DNA from: Golubevia sp. BC0850
Taxonomy: Eukaryota > Basidiomycota > Exobasidiomycetes > Golubeviales > Golubeviaceae
Direction: 5' to 3'
Length of the DNA stretch: 64,000 bases
Assembly (NCBI GenBank): GCA_012976225.1
Contig: JAAVVG010000027.1
Span: 124,001 to 188,000, forward strand
Positions 25,521-37,397 of this stretch are shown piece after piece. Every line of letters starts with the position of its first letter. The first letter of the stretch is position 1. Below the pieces are notes generated by a model. The model was given only the letters and a program-made list of their open reading frames with translations, made no database searches and was not told where the DNA came from. Made by a program: the position numbers and the translations under genes.

Positions 25521-26191
25521 TTTGGTGTCTGTTGAGGTAGTGGAAGGAAAGGGGAAGCGGAATGGGGGGTGACGTGAGGGTCAAGGAGTGAATTCTTCAA
25601 ATTCCTTTTGCTGTTCTCTGTAATCATCAATCTTTCTTGCAAGCTTTCAACAATTTCAATGTATTTTCGTGTTTCGTTTTACCTTCGTTTGGTTGTCTTC
25701 GAGTCGTCTAGACTCGCAAATCCACCATTCGCATCAACATATCTCAAAAGCTTCTCATCGCGAGAAAAACAGAGAAACAACAAAAAATTGGACGTAGCAG
25801 TTCTGAGACGCATTTGAAATGAAGAGGGAAATAGGGGTGGATGCTAGGGCTCGAATACGAGCTATTAGGAAAAGGAGAGTTGGAATTGTAGGAAAAAGAA
25901 GCGGGTAAGACCTAGTAGCCCCTAGCTGAACGAGAATTCCAGGCCAAACAATGTCTTTCCAATGATTCAAACGCAGTGATCCTGAGATCAAATCGCAAAT
26001 AAGTACCCTTCGAGTGTTTCTCGAGCTGGAGAGAGCCTCTTGAGACTTAAAGTCTTGGAGACCAGTCCGGTGCAAAGAGCTAATTTTGTTACAAGAGAAA
26101 GGACAAAAGTACCTCGGCGATAGAATACAAGGAAAAGAAGCCGAGGGTAAACTTATCGAACAGAGGAGGGGTAGGAGCTTTTGTTTTGAGA
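25521..26191. other. Intergenic between convergent PPR and TAF12 genes
   Basis: 3' flanks of two convergent genes. Minus-strand open frames overlapping here run across the real TAF12 last exons in another frame and are not supported. Confidence 0.5.
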
Positions 26192-29002
26192 TCAATTTTT
26201 CTCCGCATTTGCAGCTCCTTTTCCACCACTTGCTTGAGCTGCAGTTTGTCTCATGCGAGGAGGTGCAATTGGCATGGAACCTGGGAAAGGAACTTTTAAG
26301 AGAGGAAAGGCAGAATTTGAGAAAAGAAGGAAGAACAAAGACGTCAGTTTGAGAAGTTTCGAGGTTCTTATTGCTGATGAGACAAAAGAGCTGAAAGGAG
26401 AACATCACTCACCTCTGAGGTTCCAATTGCGTTCTGCAAAATCAATCAAAAGAAAGAAAGGGAAAAAGAAAAGAAAGGGTAGGGGTTGAGCAAAAGGGGG
26501 GGAAAAAGTCAGTGCGCAGTCCTTTCGACGATTCGGTCTCCTTTTAGATCGCTCCTTCTCAGCATTCTATCTTTCGAATTCACCTAGATGTAATTGAAGA
26601 TCTTTGACCTCCAACCTATCTCCCTTACGATGCTTGGCCAATCGACAAGCGAATTCCGTGACCGATTCGATGAACTCATCAGCAATGTCGAGTAGAAGCT
26701 GATGAGTAGGGAGGCAGCAAAAAAGATCATAAAACCAAGTGTCAGTGTTTCCGGTAAAACTTTGGGTTTTGCAGACTTGAAATTCTAAACTCACATCCTC
26801 AACATCACCTTCCAATCTCTCATTCTCATCAATCTCTCTGACCAATTCCTGAACCTTCCTCTTAGTTTTATTCCTAGGAGTATTTGCTTCCATCTCACCT
26901 CCACTCAATCCCAAAAGTTCATTATAAGTAGCATCACTTCCACCAGGTCTAGCTAAAATTGCAGGACCTCTAAGTATAGGATTTGCACCTCCACCCATAC
27001 TCAAAGTAGGTCTAGGACCGTTCAAATTGGGATGAGCTTGAGGTGTAGGAGTTGAAATTGAAAGATTGGAAGGGATATGAGAAGCAGAAGAACTTAAACT
27101 TGAAGGTTGATTCATTGCATTATTTAGAAGATTATTCGTTTGTGGAGAAGAAGTTCGATTTTGAGGTTGAGTTTGTTGAGGTCTTGGAGAAGAAATTCCG
27201 TTGACATTGTTAGTTGGATTATTTCCACCTAAAGAAGGACTAGAAGTTTGATTATTACCATTTGGAGTTCCACTTCTTTGTTGTCCCCCTCCTAATCCTC
27301 CTCCATTTCTCATCTTGTTCAAATAATTCTGATAAAGTCCAGGTAACTGAGTCAATTGAATTTTCAAATTGTTCATGCTTTCCTCATCTTTCTTCCTTCC
27401 TTCAATCGATTGTGGATTCTTGATTCTATTACTTAAAACTTCCAATTGTTTTTTCCATTCTTCCGATTTCAGTTTCAATTGATCATACATTTTTCTCTCT
27501 TCTTCATTCATTGGAGCTGACATTGGGTTTGGATTCCCTCCGCCACCAGGTCTAACATTCTGTTGACCTTGTTGTGGATTGTTCATTTGTTGATTAGGAT
27601 TGTTGTTGTTGAATTGAGGTGGTCTCATCTGTTGTTGCTGCTGAGGCATAGGTCTAGCGTTATTCTGACTTGGGTTTTGAGGTGGTCGGTACTGTCCTTG
27701 ATTCTGTCGAGGTGAATTGTTCATTGAGTTACGCTGCAGATCAGATGGAGAAGGAAAAGGAGAGGGCAAAGATTAGCTTTCTCGAGGAAGGTAAAATGAA
27801 GCTGAGCCGGAGTACTCTTCTTCCCTCGTAAGCAGTGCTGAAGTCTTCGGCGTCGAAGCAGCTATCAATGCTGCAGAGAGAGACAGGAAAATCAACAACA
27901 GCTTCCTCTTCACGGACAACTCAGCCGTCTTGAATCCAGCCTTCGCCTCCCCAAACCTGCTCCAGTCAAAACGAGTTCATGGAACAGCTGGGACTTGGAT
28001 TTCGGACCCCCGCCACCACCTCTCAATCGAATGGATACCTGGTCATACCAAGATCGAAGGAAATGAGAAAGCGGACAAGCTAGCCAAAGCCGGAGCTGGA
28101 CATCCCCCATCTACCCTCCTCACTCCAACAGTAGCTCATGGTCGGAGGTCAACGAAGAAGAGGCAAGAACTAGAATGGCAGCACCTCTGGTCGAAAGGAG
28201 AGGAAAAGCCCCCGATGCTACCGTTGTTTCTGCAAGAGCAAGCCAACTGGGAGACCTCCTCCAGAACTCAAATGAAAAAGAAAGGACCTCCTCAAACTAG
28301 TTCAAGCAAGAACTAGAAAGGGAGATTTCAAAGACTACTCTACACCAAGAGGCCACTTTGTTAATTCAATTCATTTCATGCTTGAGCTGAACTTACGTTA
28401 TTGGGATTAGCATGATAAGCAACCATCCATTCTCTCAAATGCTGATTAGAAGGCAGATTAGTAGGAAAGGTTGGAAGAGAGAGAGAGAGAAGGAGTCAGG
28501 ATGGAAGCGTTGGGAATGAAAGCTCTATCTCCTCAGCTTCCACTATATCGACGTCCCTGACCCTCTGGCGACTTCCATAATTTCACAAATACCAAAGTAA
28601 GATCTCCATATGATCTGATCTCAACGAGTAGCCACCCCTCCCCATCCTCAGAGAGACAGCTGCTACTCATCATCTCAGCTGTCAATCTCTCTCTTGACTT
28701 ACGCTCTGCAATTGTGCCTGAGTGATTCTGCCTTCTTTGAAATTGTTAAAAGCTTGTTGAACGCCAGAATCTTGACTCATAGCATTTTGGACCTCTGGAC
28801 TCACTCCAACTCCAGAGCTGGCACTTCCATTTCCACTTGCATTCCCATTTCCAGCTGGTCTCGGAGGCTGAGGCTGTCCTTGTCCTTGAGCTTGATTGGC
28901 TTGAGCTTGTTGTTGTAGATTACGTAACTGAGCTTGTTGAGATTGAGCTAAAGCTTGATTGTATTGTTGTGGATTTTGAGGAGGTTTGTTATTCTGATTC
29001 AT
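26192..29002 (-). CDS. TAF12: TFIID/SAGA subunit TAF12
   Basis: Six exons, complement(join(26192..26280, 26413..26433, 26584..26698, 26795..27733, 28397..28441, 28703..29002)), give 502 aa. TAF12 pairs with TAF4 (or Ada1 in SAGA) through a histone fold and helps to assemble TFIID. The fold is at about residues 400-470: RKVQELVREIDENERLEGDV, then DLLLDIADEFIESVTEFACR, then LAKHRKGDRLEVKDLQLHLE and RNWNLR. The long N-terminal part is Gln/Asn/Pro-rich, as in fungal orthologues. The usual PGF-type ending after the fold is replaced by LRGSMPIAPP and a short Ala/Gly-rich tail. The exon at 26413-26433 is only 21 nt. Intron 2 (27734-28396, 663 nt) is far longer than the others because it holds a LINE relic. 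Confidence 0.93.
27843..28316 (+). mobile_element. LINE RNase H-domain relic inside TAF12 intron 2
   Basis: On the plus strand, antisense to TAF12, an open frame reads VFGVEAAINAAERDR, FLFTDNSAVLN, SIEWIPGHTKIEGNEKADKL, AKAGAG. This is the C-terminal RNase H domain of a Tad1-like non-LTR retrotransposon, with a catalytic Asp in TDNS, the HTKIEGNEKAD block and downstream Trp/Gln-rich tail. There is no reverse transcriptase or endonuclease, and the N-terminal part of RNase H is missing, so this is a 5'-truncated relic. The element may extend slightly beyond the open frame on both sides; I see no clear poly-A or target-site duplication. Confidence 0.8.
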
Positions 29003-29292
29003 CTTGAGATGATCAAGGAATGGAGTCCACTTAAGGATCTCTTCTCTTCTCTTCTCTCTGTTGGTGTTTGAAGGAACTGAGCTGATTCAATGGATTGATC
29101 AGTTCTTGTCCCTAGTCTTTTGAATCTATTCAACAAGTGTTGTTGGATGGCAATCGAATTGAGATCTGAGATTGGCAACAAGAGCAAGAGTTGGCTGCTG
29201 CTCGGAAATCGAGAGAGCGAGTTTCCAGTTCTTCCTTTCCTTTCGACACCCCAATCACTCTCATTTATCTCGATAGCATTTGATCTCCAACA
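29003..29292. promoter_or_regulatory. Divergent promoter region, TAF12 / dephospho-CoA kinase
   Basis: 290 bp between the ATG of TAF12 (-) and the ATG of the dephospho-CoA kinase (+). It is probably a shared bidirectional promoter; no specific element is assigned. Confidence 0.5.
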
Positions 29293-30299
29293 ATGTTAGG
29301 TGAATCATCCTATCTCAGTCAAACGCATCTCTCCAAGACTGACCCTTCTTTCTTATCTTCCATCAGTTGTCGGTCTCACAGGTGGAATCGCTTCAGGTTC
29401 GTTCACTCACTTCTCTCTTCAATACACATCTTCTTTCTGAAATTCTTCACCTTTTCCCACTTTCTACCAACCTCCATCGTTCTATCAGGAAAATCCACAG
29501 TCTCCAAGCTCCTCTCTCAAACCCATTCAATCCCTCTAATCGACTTGGACATTCTAGCAAGAGAAGTAGTTCAACCAGGTCAACCAACTTTAAAATCTCT
29601 GACAGATCATTTCGGATCTTCAATCCTTCTCAAAGATGGTTCCTTAGATCGTCCAACTCTAGGTAGAATCATCTTCCAAGATGAATCTCAAAGAAACGTT
29701 TTGAACAGCATCACTCATTCAGCTATTAGGAAACGAATGACTTGGCTTTTGATCAAATATTGGTTATCAGGAGAAAAAGTTGTGGTGGTTGATACTCCAT
29801 TACTGGTAGAAGCTGGAATGTGGAAATGGTGTGGAGAAATGGTCCTGGTTTGGTGGTGAGTAATATTTGTATTGTTCTTTTACCATTCATTAGCTCTCTC
29901 GCTAACTCGTTCTCTTTCTATCACTACTTTATTTTTCATCATCTCAGTTCCCCAGAAGATCAACTCTCCCGTATGTTAGCACGAGACGGACCCAACGGTC
30001 TAACTGAATCAGATGCCAAATCTCGTCTTGCATCTCAACAAGATTTAGCTTCTAAAAAACCTTTTGCCGATGTCATTTTAGATAATTCTGTCTCTATGGA
30101 TTCTTCAAGTTCAGGCTCCTCAGAAGCTTTGAAAGCTCAAGTTTCGGAATTGGTTAGAAGATGGAAATCACAAAGTCAAGGATTGGGTTGGTTGTTATAT
30201 GTTACTGAATGGAGCGTACCACCATTTGGGTTATTGATGGGATTGATTACGGTTGCTAGAAGGAGGAGTAAGGTTGCTGAGAGAAGGAGTAAACTTTGA
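29293..30299 (+). CDS. CAB5: Dephospho-CoA kinase
   Basis: Four exons, join(29293..29299, 29367..29396, 29489..29855, 29948..30299), give 251 aa. The enzyme phosphorylates the 3'-OH of dephospho-CoA with ATP, the last step of coenzyme A synthesis. The P-loop is split over three exons: MLVVGLTGGIASG joins KST, giving GGIASGKST at residues 8-16. Family blocks follow: IPLIDLDILAREVVQPG, GRIIFQDESQRNVLNSI, HSAIRKRM, VVVVDTPLLVEAG, then QLSRMLARDG, ESDAKSRLASQ and ADVILDNS. A hydrophobic segment near the C-terminus (WLLYVTEW, PPFGLLMGLITVA) may anchor it to a membrane. The first coding exon is only 7 nt (ATGTTAG). Confidence 0.94.
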
Positions 30300-30654
30300 G
30301 ATGTTCGAGGGGATCGGAGAGGTTGCTCTGTGTACAGGTGACTTTCTCTGAGATGGACAGCGGTCGCTTTTTGCATCCAAGATTTGGAATGATTCAAAAC
30401 ATCTAGTCAAAAAATGTGGAGACCTCGATAGATGAGATGAAAGAGACTCACAACTTCACTTTGCCTCACCTCAGGCTTGCACGAAGTCTCTCTCACTACC
30501 TTCACCTCACCTCTAATCAAAGTGGTCTTGGTTCTCATGTTTTGAGAAGAAGCAGAGAAAATATCCGAACCGAACGTTGAGGCTCGTTTCCACTCACTCG
30601 GAAAACTTCTTCATGCGTGCGTCGTGACTCCGTCCATCTTTCTTCTCTCCACTC
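30300..30654. other. Intergenic
   Basis: 355 bp between two plus-strand genes. Nothing recognised beyond the expected 3' and 5' flanks. Confidence 0.5.
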
Positions 30655-31600
30655 ATGTCTACTCCAACTCTCGCTGATGGGAAATACAAGGACACTTGGT
30701 CCTTACCAGGTTCAGCAGATCGAAATTCTATTCCAATCAAAGATGCCTTATCACCTCTACTTCAACAACTTTCTATTTCAATCAAAGACCGAAAACCACT
30801 GATTCTAGAAGTAGCTTCTGGAATGGGAATCCAAATATCTGAGATAGCAAAGTCAAATCCTTCAATCCAATTCCAACCAAGTGATGCTGATATCTATTTA
30901 ACATCTCAAATAGATTCAAAAGTAAAGGGAGTTGGAGTGGAGAATGTGAAGAAAGCCAGAGTTTTGGATTTGTTGGATGAGGAGAATTGGGGAGAGTTAG
31001 CATTACCTACTACCGATGCCAATGAAACAAAATTGGAAGATGATGAAAAAGAAAAGGTAGAAAGTATTTTTGACGGAATCTTATGTTGCAATCTAACTCA
31101 TATCTGTTCATTTGAAGTTACGAAGAGTTTGTTCGCTCATTTAGATCCTAGAGTACAGTATGAGAATAATGGTGGAAAGACACTTTTGAATCAAAAAGTT
31201 GGATTCATTGCTATTTATGGAGCTTTTAATGAGAATGGTGGGTTTACTGGTGAGGGGAATAGAAAAGTGAGTTTCAAGAGTCAGACTGTCAGAGTCTGTC
31301 TTGAGCGTCGCTGAAGTCTCTGTCCTGATTTCTAAACCTCCAGTTCGACGAAACTATCAAGACTAGAAATCCTCTTTACGGACTCAGAGACATTGATGAG
31401 GAGATCATTCCATTGGCGAAGAGACATGGATATCAGATTTCTCAGAGAGACGAGATGCCTGCTGGGAATGTGAGTCAATGGACGTTAGTTAGACGAATCA
31501 AGTCTTCAATTGTCAGGTGTCTGATAACGTGTTCTTTTTCACCCTTTTTTTGGTTCTTTCCTCGACGCAGAGATGGCTCGTTTTCAGGCCAGCAGCCTGA
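30655..31600 (+). CDS. METTL26: METTL26 / DUF938-family methyltransferase-like protein
   Basis: Three exons, join(30655..31266, 31344..31469, 31571..31600), give 255 aa. The family is predicted to be S-adenosylmethionine-dependent; its substrate is unknown. Seen: ILEVASGMGIQISEIAKSNP, the SAM-binding motif I of the family, then FQPSDAD (acidic motif II), FDGILCCNLTHICSFEVTK, KVGFIAIYGAFNENGGFT, NPLYGLRDIDEE, and a C-terminus MPAGN joined to RWLVFRPAA, matching the family ending MPANN.xLVF. The last coding exon is only 30 nt. Reading through the last intron would give an unrelated tail, so the splice at 31469/31571 is well supported by the family ending. Confidence 0.88.
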
Positions 31601-31970
31601 GATTTCGAGGATCATCTGGCTCTTGGTCTAACCCCTCTTGCTTGCTTCATGTCCTTGAAAGTATGTATTTGCTCAACCTACAAACTTCTATTGTTGGAAG
31701 AGACTGTCTTGCAGGATGAACAAAGCTTTGATTAAGCTCGAAAAGACCTCGTGCTCAGACCGCCGGTAAAGGGGGCTCTCCTTTATTTCCTTTCCTTTCT
31801 TGATTCCTTACCTACCCACCTTTGCTTCTTATTCTTCTCTTCTCTTTCCCAAATTGAGGAATTCAAGCTAGAAAGAACGAGCGTCCAGCGCAGCATCTTG
31901 CCAGCTTAATAGTTCAAGTCTCTCCCCAATCCCTACCGCTTCTTCCCTTCCACATCCACATCAATTGCCA
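31601..31970. other. Intergenic upstream of the ceramidase gene
   Basis: 370 bp with CT-rich tracts; no supported gene. Confidence 0.5.
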
Positions 31971-34900
31971 ATGGATCGAAGAGGGTCTTCCAATTCCTCC
32001 TCAGACTGTTTATCAGTCTCGATGGAGAAATCGCCAAGGTTCTCTGATGAAGGATCCTATCATGATAGCGTCCAAGAAGAATGCGAAGATGAATTAGCAC
32101 CTCTAAATGGAACTCAACAGCAACTTCCAATCTCTCATCATTCAACTGGAAAACGTTCAAGGCTTTCGATAGGGTTAAGAATCGTATCAGCTTTCATTTT
32201 AATAATCGCTTCCCTCTTAATCCTCTTCAAACTTCTATCCAACAACTCGGATTCCATTTCCACCACTTCCGATTCTCTATCTTGGTTCTACGCTGGATCA
32301 AACAAAGGTGCTTCCCCTTCACTTCAATCCGAAAGATTAGATTCTTCCAATATAGTTTTCGGTCTTGGAATTGGAGATGTCACTGGTCCAATAGTTCAAA
32401 CTAATCAAATGGGTTACGCTTCTCTTCCTCAGACTAATACTGGTCTTCATATTCGTCAGAGAAGTAGAGCTTTCATCGTTGGTAACTCTGCAAGCGGAGT
32501 TCAGAGGAAAGCTAAAGTCAAGAAACTTCAAAAGAGAATTGGCAATGAGGGAGAATTGGAGGAGAGATTGTTATTCGGTGGGCTAAGTGGGGGTGATGAT
32601 GGAGAAGATCCAGCTGATGGTTTGTCGGATAGATGGGTTTTCATCAATTCTGATATTTGTATGGTGAGTTACTCAAACAGACTATTGGAGAAGCATAGGT
32701 TCAGATTGAGAGCTGGGGAAAGGGAGGAGAAAAGTGGGAGCCTTACGAGGGTTCACTCCAAGGAAAGGGCAGAGAGGACAAAGAAGCTCATCCTGCCTCT
32801 CCTTCAACTACCCATTTCCTCTTCTCAGGGAGATACAGCAGTTCGTAGAGCAGTTATCGAACGTCTCAGAGAGATGTATCCTTCCACCTATGGAGAACGA
32901 AATCTAGCTTTCGTTGGAACTCACTCTCACTCTGGAGTCGCAGGTTATCTAAATGCTCTGTTACCAACTTTAACATCCCTCGGTGTGGTTCAAGAAACTT
33001 TCGATGCTATCGTCGATGGAACTGTGGTAGCTATCAAGAAAGCTCACGAAGATTACGAAGCTAGAAGATCGAAGGAAGGAGCTGATGAGACTAAGAATAG
33101 GATTTGGTTCGGTAACACTACTGTTAAGGGAGCTCATATCAATCGTGAGTATTGCATGTAGCTTCTGATTTGTTGAGGAGTGATCTAACCCTCTCGTTTC
33201 TTTTTTCCCTAGGTTCCGCTTACTCGTACGCTTTGAATCCAGCTTCGGAAAGAGATCAATACGATTCGGATCAAGAAGATGAATTCGCTATGATTCGTTT
33301 TAATGATGATTCTCCAGATCCCAAAGGACTCCTTTCTTGGTATGCTGTTCATGGAACTAGTCTTTATGAGAATAACACTTTGACTAGTGGAGACAACAAA
33401 GGTCTTGCTGCTTTGATGGTCGAAGGTGGAAAGGAGCCAGACGTGCTACCTGGTCAGAACTGTAAGTCAAACCCTCGGGCTTCAGAACTTCCGTCTCGAA
33501 TTTTCAATCCTCACACTTCCTTCCACCTCTCCTCCTCCAGCCTTCATCGCCGGATTCTCTCAATCTTCAGTCGGAGACACCACTCCAAACGTGGGAGGAG
33601 CTTTCTGCGACAGTGGAGATCCATGTGATCCACATCATTCCACTTGTCCAGATAAATTCAATCAAGGAAGAGTTGAAACTTGTCATGGTAGAGGTCCAGC
33701 TTGGGGAGATGCTCAAGCTTTATCGGTCTCTCCAACTGGTGGTTATGATTTCCGTTCAAATGAAATCATCGCTCAAATGCAAGCTGATGCTGCTAATCAA
33801 ATTCTTGGCTATCCAACTGCCGATGGTCAAAATTCTCAAGACGGAAAACTCATTGATATTACTGGAGCTGTGGGATCCGTCAAATTGAATGTTGATATGA
33901 GTCGATATGCTTTTAAGTTGGAGAATGGTAGTGATGTTACTACTTGTCCGGCTGCTCTTGGTGAGTTGCGCTAACAGGTCTCAGATGGAGTTCTAATATC
34001 GAAATTCAATCTTTGACTAACAACTCGACTCTACTCGTCCACCTCTCCACTCTTTTCCAAACAGGATATGGTTTCGCTGGTGGTACTACTGATGGACCTG
34101 GTGCTTTCGACTTCGTTCAAGGAGCTAATAAGACTGAGTGAGTGAGATCTATCTCGTCCCTCCCTTCTTCTTCGGACCTTCGCTGACGTTCCCCCCCTCT
34201 CTCTGTTCCAGCCCTCACAATCCTTTCTGGGATCTCGTCAAGACTCTCCTAGTAGTTCCATCCAAAGAACAAATCGAATGTCAATACCCAAAAAGAGTTC
34301 TACTCGACATCGGAGAACAACATTCTCCTTACGATTGGGGTCCTTCGATCGTAGAGACTCAAATCTTGAGAGTAGGGTCTCTCTTTATTTTGATCGCTCC
34401 AGGAGAGTTCACTACTATGGCTGGAAGAAGAATCAAGAAAGCGGTCTCTGATTCTGTTATCAAGAATGGTTTGCTTCCTGAAGGCGTTGCTCCAATCGTT
34501 CAAATTTCTGGACCCTCTAACACTTACGGACATTACATCACTACAATTGAAGAATACGGAGCTCAACGTTATGAGGGATCGAGTACTCTCTTTGGACCTC
34601 ATACTTTGGAGGCTTACATCGACATCTATTCTAACACGCTTGTTCCTGGTCTTAAGGCTGGTGCTCCAGCACTCCCTCAAGGGCGATTGGCGACCGACAA
34701 CATCAAGAAAGCTGTTAGACTTCAGACCAAGGTCATCTACGACAACGTGAGTTTTTCCATTCGGATTCTCTTCCATGACTAGTCTACATTCTAATCTTGC
34801 TCTCTAATTCTCTCCCCCCTGTTTCCTCTCTAGCCTCAACTTGGTCACAAATTCGGATCAGTTCTTGAACAACCCCAAGCCACCTATCAGCTCTCTTCAT

Positions 34901-35303
34901 CTCCAAACGTCACTACTTCCTTCGTAGCTGCCAATCCTCGTAACAATCTGCATCTCGAAGACTCTTTCGTAGAGGTTCAGAACTATGTTGGTGGAGACGG
35001 AGATGCCGCTTGGAAGACGGTTCGTACCGATGGTCATCATTCCACTCTGTTCAGATGGACTCTGACTAGTGAGGCTATCGGTAGTAGTAGAGCTGACCTA
35101 GCCTGGGTGGTGGAAGATGGAACTCCAGCGGGAAGGTACAGAATCAAGTACAATGGAGACTCGAAGACTCCTGTTACTGGAAAGATCAAGCGTGAGTGAA
35201 AGAGTTTCATCCGGTGGAGTGACAGGAAGCTTAGATTCCCTTCTTCTCCCCTTCAATCCCCACAGCTTTCAGCGGAGTCACAAATGAGTTCACCCTCGAA
35301 TAA
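31971..35303 (+). CDS. Neutral ceramidase, membrane-anchored; catalytic Ser replaced by Thr
   Basis: Eight exons, join(31971..32663, 32829..33144, 33213..33461, 33541..33960, 34065..34137, 34212..34746, 34834..35191, 35266..35303), give 893 aa. Neutral ceramidases split ceramide into sphingosine and a fatty acid. A cytosolic N-terminal tail and one hydrophobic helix (VSAFILIIASLLILF, residues ~70-90) suggest a type II membrane protein. Family blocks are FGLGIGDVTGP, QMGYASLPQTNTGLHIRQRS, FINSDICM, GTHSHSGVAGYL (zinc-binding His), NPASERDQYDSD, AFCDSGDPCDPHHSTC, CHGRGPAWGD, PFWDLVKTL, GEFTTMAGRR, SNTYGHYITTIEEY. The amidase hexapeptide, GDVSPN with the nucleophilic Ser in animals, reads GDTTPN here (codons 33576-33587), so residue 434 is Thr. 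A C-terminal Ig-like domain is present. Confidence 0.93.
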
Positions 35304-36224
35304 TGATTCCTACACTCCCGTTTCATCTTAACGACTTTTCATTTCCGGTTATGCTTCTCTTTGTGATTATCCACTTTGTCCTTTTGTATTTCTGCTCCTG
35401 CTTTCCTTTCGTCTTCAAAGTTCAAAATCATCCCTTTTTTCAATCTTAGTATAAGCTACTGGCTTCACTACCCTGTCGAAATTATACCTTGGTTTCCTTC
35501 ACGACAAAAGACTCTGTTCCTGTGTAAAAGTCACGAGAGAAGCTGTTGGATATTAGGAGGAACACGCTTTCAAATTCACTTCCCCGTCGTCACTTTACTT
35601 GATCAAGCAATTGATTCTCATCTGGCGAGAAACCAAATGTAGAAGTGAAAGGTAAAGAGCGGCCCAAGGAGCAGTAAAAGGGCACGGTGAATCTCAGAGG
35701 GCATGGAACAAGACAAAGGACAGGAATGGAGTTCGAACAAATCTGGAGATTTGAAGTGGGAGGCTGTTATGAGAGGGCGTTGTCGAACTAGTTCAGCCCT
35801 TCCAGCCTCGCACTTCTCCGAAGTATTTTCCTTTCAGTCGAGTCTTCTTCCCTGTAGCTTTTGCTCAATTTGAAGAATTGAGTCTTTGGGAGTCTATCGT
35901 TTGAACAGACTCTATTTCCCCATCGAAGGATTGATGAGTGAGAAGTATGACAAGTTGAAATGTGAAATGGTTGTAAATTGAGTGAAATGAGAAGGAACGT
36001 TCGATTAGAAGGAAGGAAGGAAGGTTGGTGGTTTGAGTGCTCCATATGGAGTTTAAGAACTTGACACGGTAAAATCAGAAGAAAATTTGAGATCCTGTTA
36101 ACTTGAGGCTGTCATGAGTAGATAAGAAGATAAGACAGGAAGAGTCTTTGGGTCAGACGAATCCAGAGAAAATCCAATCCAGAGACTTGTGGTCTATCGG
36201 AATGACTCACCAAGAAAAAAAAAC
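35304..36224. other. Intergenic, nothing recognised
   Basis: About 0.9 kb between convergent genes. Short open frames only, without motif or splice support. Confidence 0.45.
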
Positions 36225-37397
36225 TCAAATCTCAACGTCCCAAAAATCTGGCTCTGACTTCCAGTCAACAACCTCTTCCACCAACTCTCTGCATTCTTCT
36301 AACTGTGAGAAGGTGATCCTCTCGAAATTGATCACGAGTTTTTTGAGTGCTTGCATTTTGCCTCCTTCTACTTCCAAACCAGCTTCGACGAATTTTCTTC
36401 TTGATCTGAGTAGATTGAGCAGACGATCAGTGAAGTTGTATACCTCGTGGACCTCGAACTTGAGAACTTGCAGCAGGGGGCACTTGAGGTGATCTAATTC
36501 AATCCAACAAGCTTCTACATGGTCAAACGAAAGTTGAGATACTGAAGGAACTCCAATTTGAAAGTATCTGCTGTGAAGCTTTAAGGTTGGAGGGACCACC
36601 ATCCAATGTGGGAACTCGGAGAGTGAGTCGTTCAGATCCAACACCTTCAAAGTTGGAAATTGAAGAGGTAGGAGCTCGTCTTGATCATACGGACACATTT
36701 CTTCAAGCTTTAAGGAGAAATTTCTGAGTGTTCGAGACGGTTGAAGAAGTAGTTTCCTCCAGATTACGTGATCGTAGGCTTTTTCGACCCTGAGGGATGT
36801 AAGAGAGTGAAAGAGTTGCGGATGACTAGATGATAGAAAAGTAGAAGATGAGACCAACTGAAGCGACAAAAGCCAGGGCACTTGGGGATGTTGAGACTTG
36901 ACTGAACTTGGCTGTAGGAGATTGACCTTGATAGGATCTTGATTTTAGTGGTTCTGCTCGGAAGGATCACAAATTGCTCGGAAGTCGACCAAGTTGGGAA
37001 GCTCCAGAAGTAGTGATTCTGTGAGCTTCTAAAGTTTGCCCTTTGAAGTAAAGAAACCTTCTTTCGAGATTAAATGAACAGTTCGAAGGGTTTGATGGGA
37101 CTTGCGAATCAACTTGGCGATTTGACTGAAGTCTTAATTTTGTTCTTCCTTCTTGGTGACCATCCTTATTTCTTTCAAAGTTGAACCACTTTTCTCGTCG
37201 AATTGATTGACGGCTTCTTCTATGTCTTCCCGACTACTCTCTTGGAGCTCCACAATCCCCCAGAAAATCCTATTCTTATCCACCAACTTCAACCACAGCT
37301 TGCAAACGACTCTAACCTTAACCACCTTTCTCGTCTCTAACCTCTTAAAAGTACTGAGAAGAGTTTCTGAGGGAAGTGCCTCGTTGATTTTATGCAT
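36225..37397 (-). pseudogene. Decayed F-box/LRR gene, paralogue of 6034-7177
   Basis: The minus strand starts at 37397 with MHKINEALPSETLLSTFKRL and VVKVRVVCKLWLKLVDKNRIFW, an F-box N-terminus. The following coding sequence is hit by an in-frame TAA at about 37134. It then reads on in the same frame as DFSQIAKLIRKSHQTLRTVH, shifts frame around 37040-37070, meets another TAA near 36945, and becomes open again as WLLSLQLVSSSTFL, LFHSLTSLRV, RTLRNFSLKL, LKVLDLNDSLSEFPHWMV, ending EPDFWDVEI at 36225. A 39-nt GT-AG pair could explain the frame shift but not the two stops. Domain order and ending match the gene at 6034-7177, so both come from one ancestor. Confidence 0.6.

Noticed and set aside
25755-26408. 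217-codon minus-strand frame after the PPR gene
   Set aside because: It overlaps the last exons of TAF12 in another frame and has low-complexity Ser/Phe/Leu content; the TAF12 exons have clear family support.
31470-31631. Read-through C-terminus for the METTL26-like gene
   Set aside because: Splicing at 31469/31571 gives the family ending MPAGN-RWLVF; read-through gives an unrelated hydrophobic tail.
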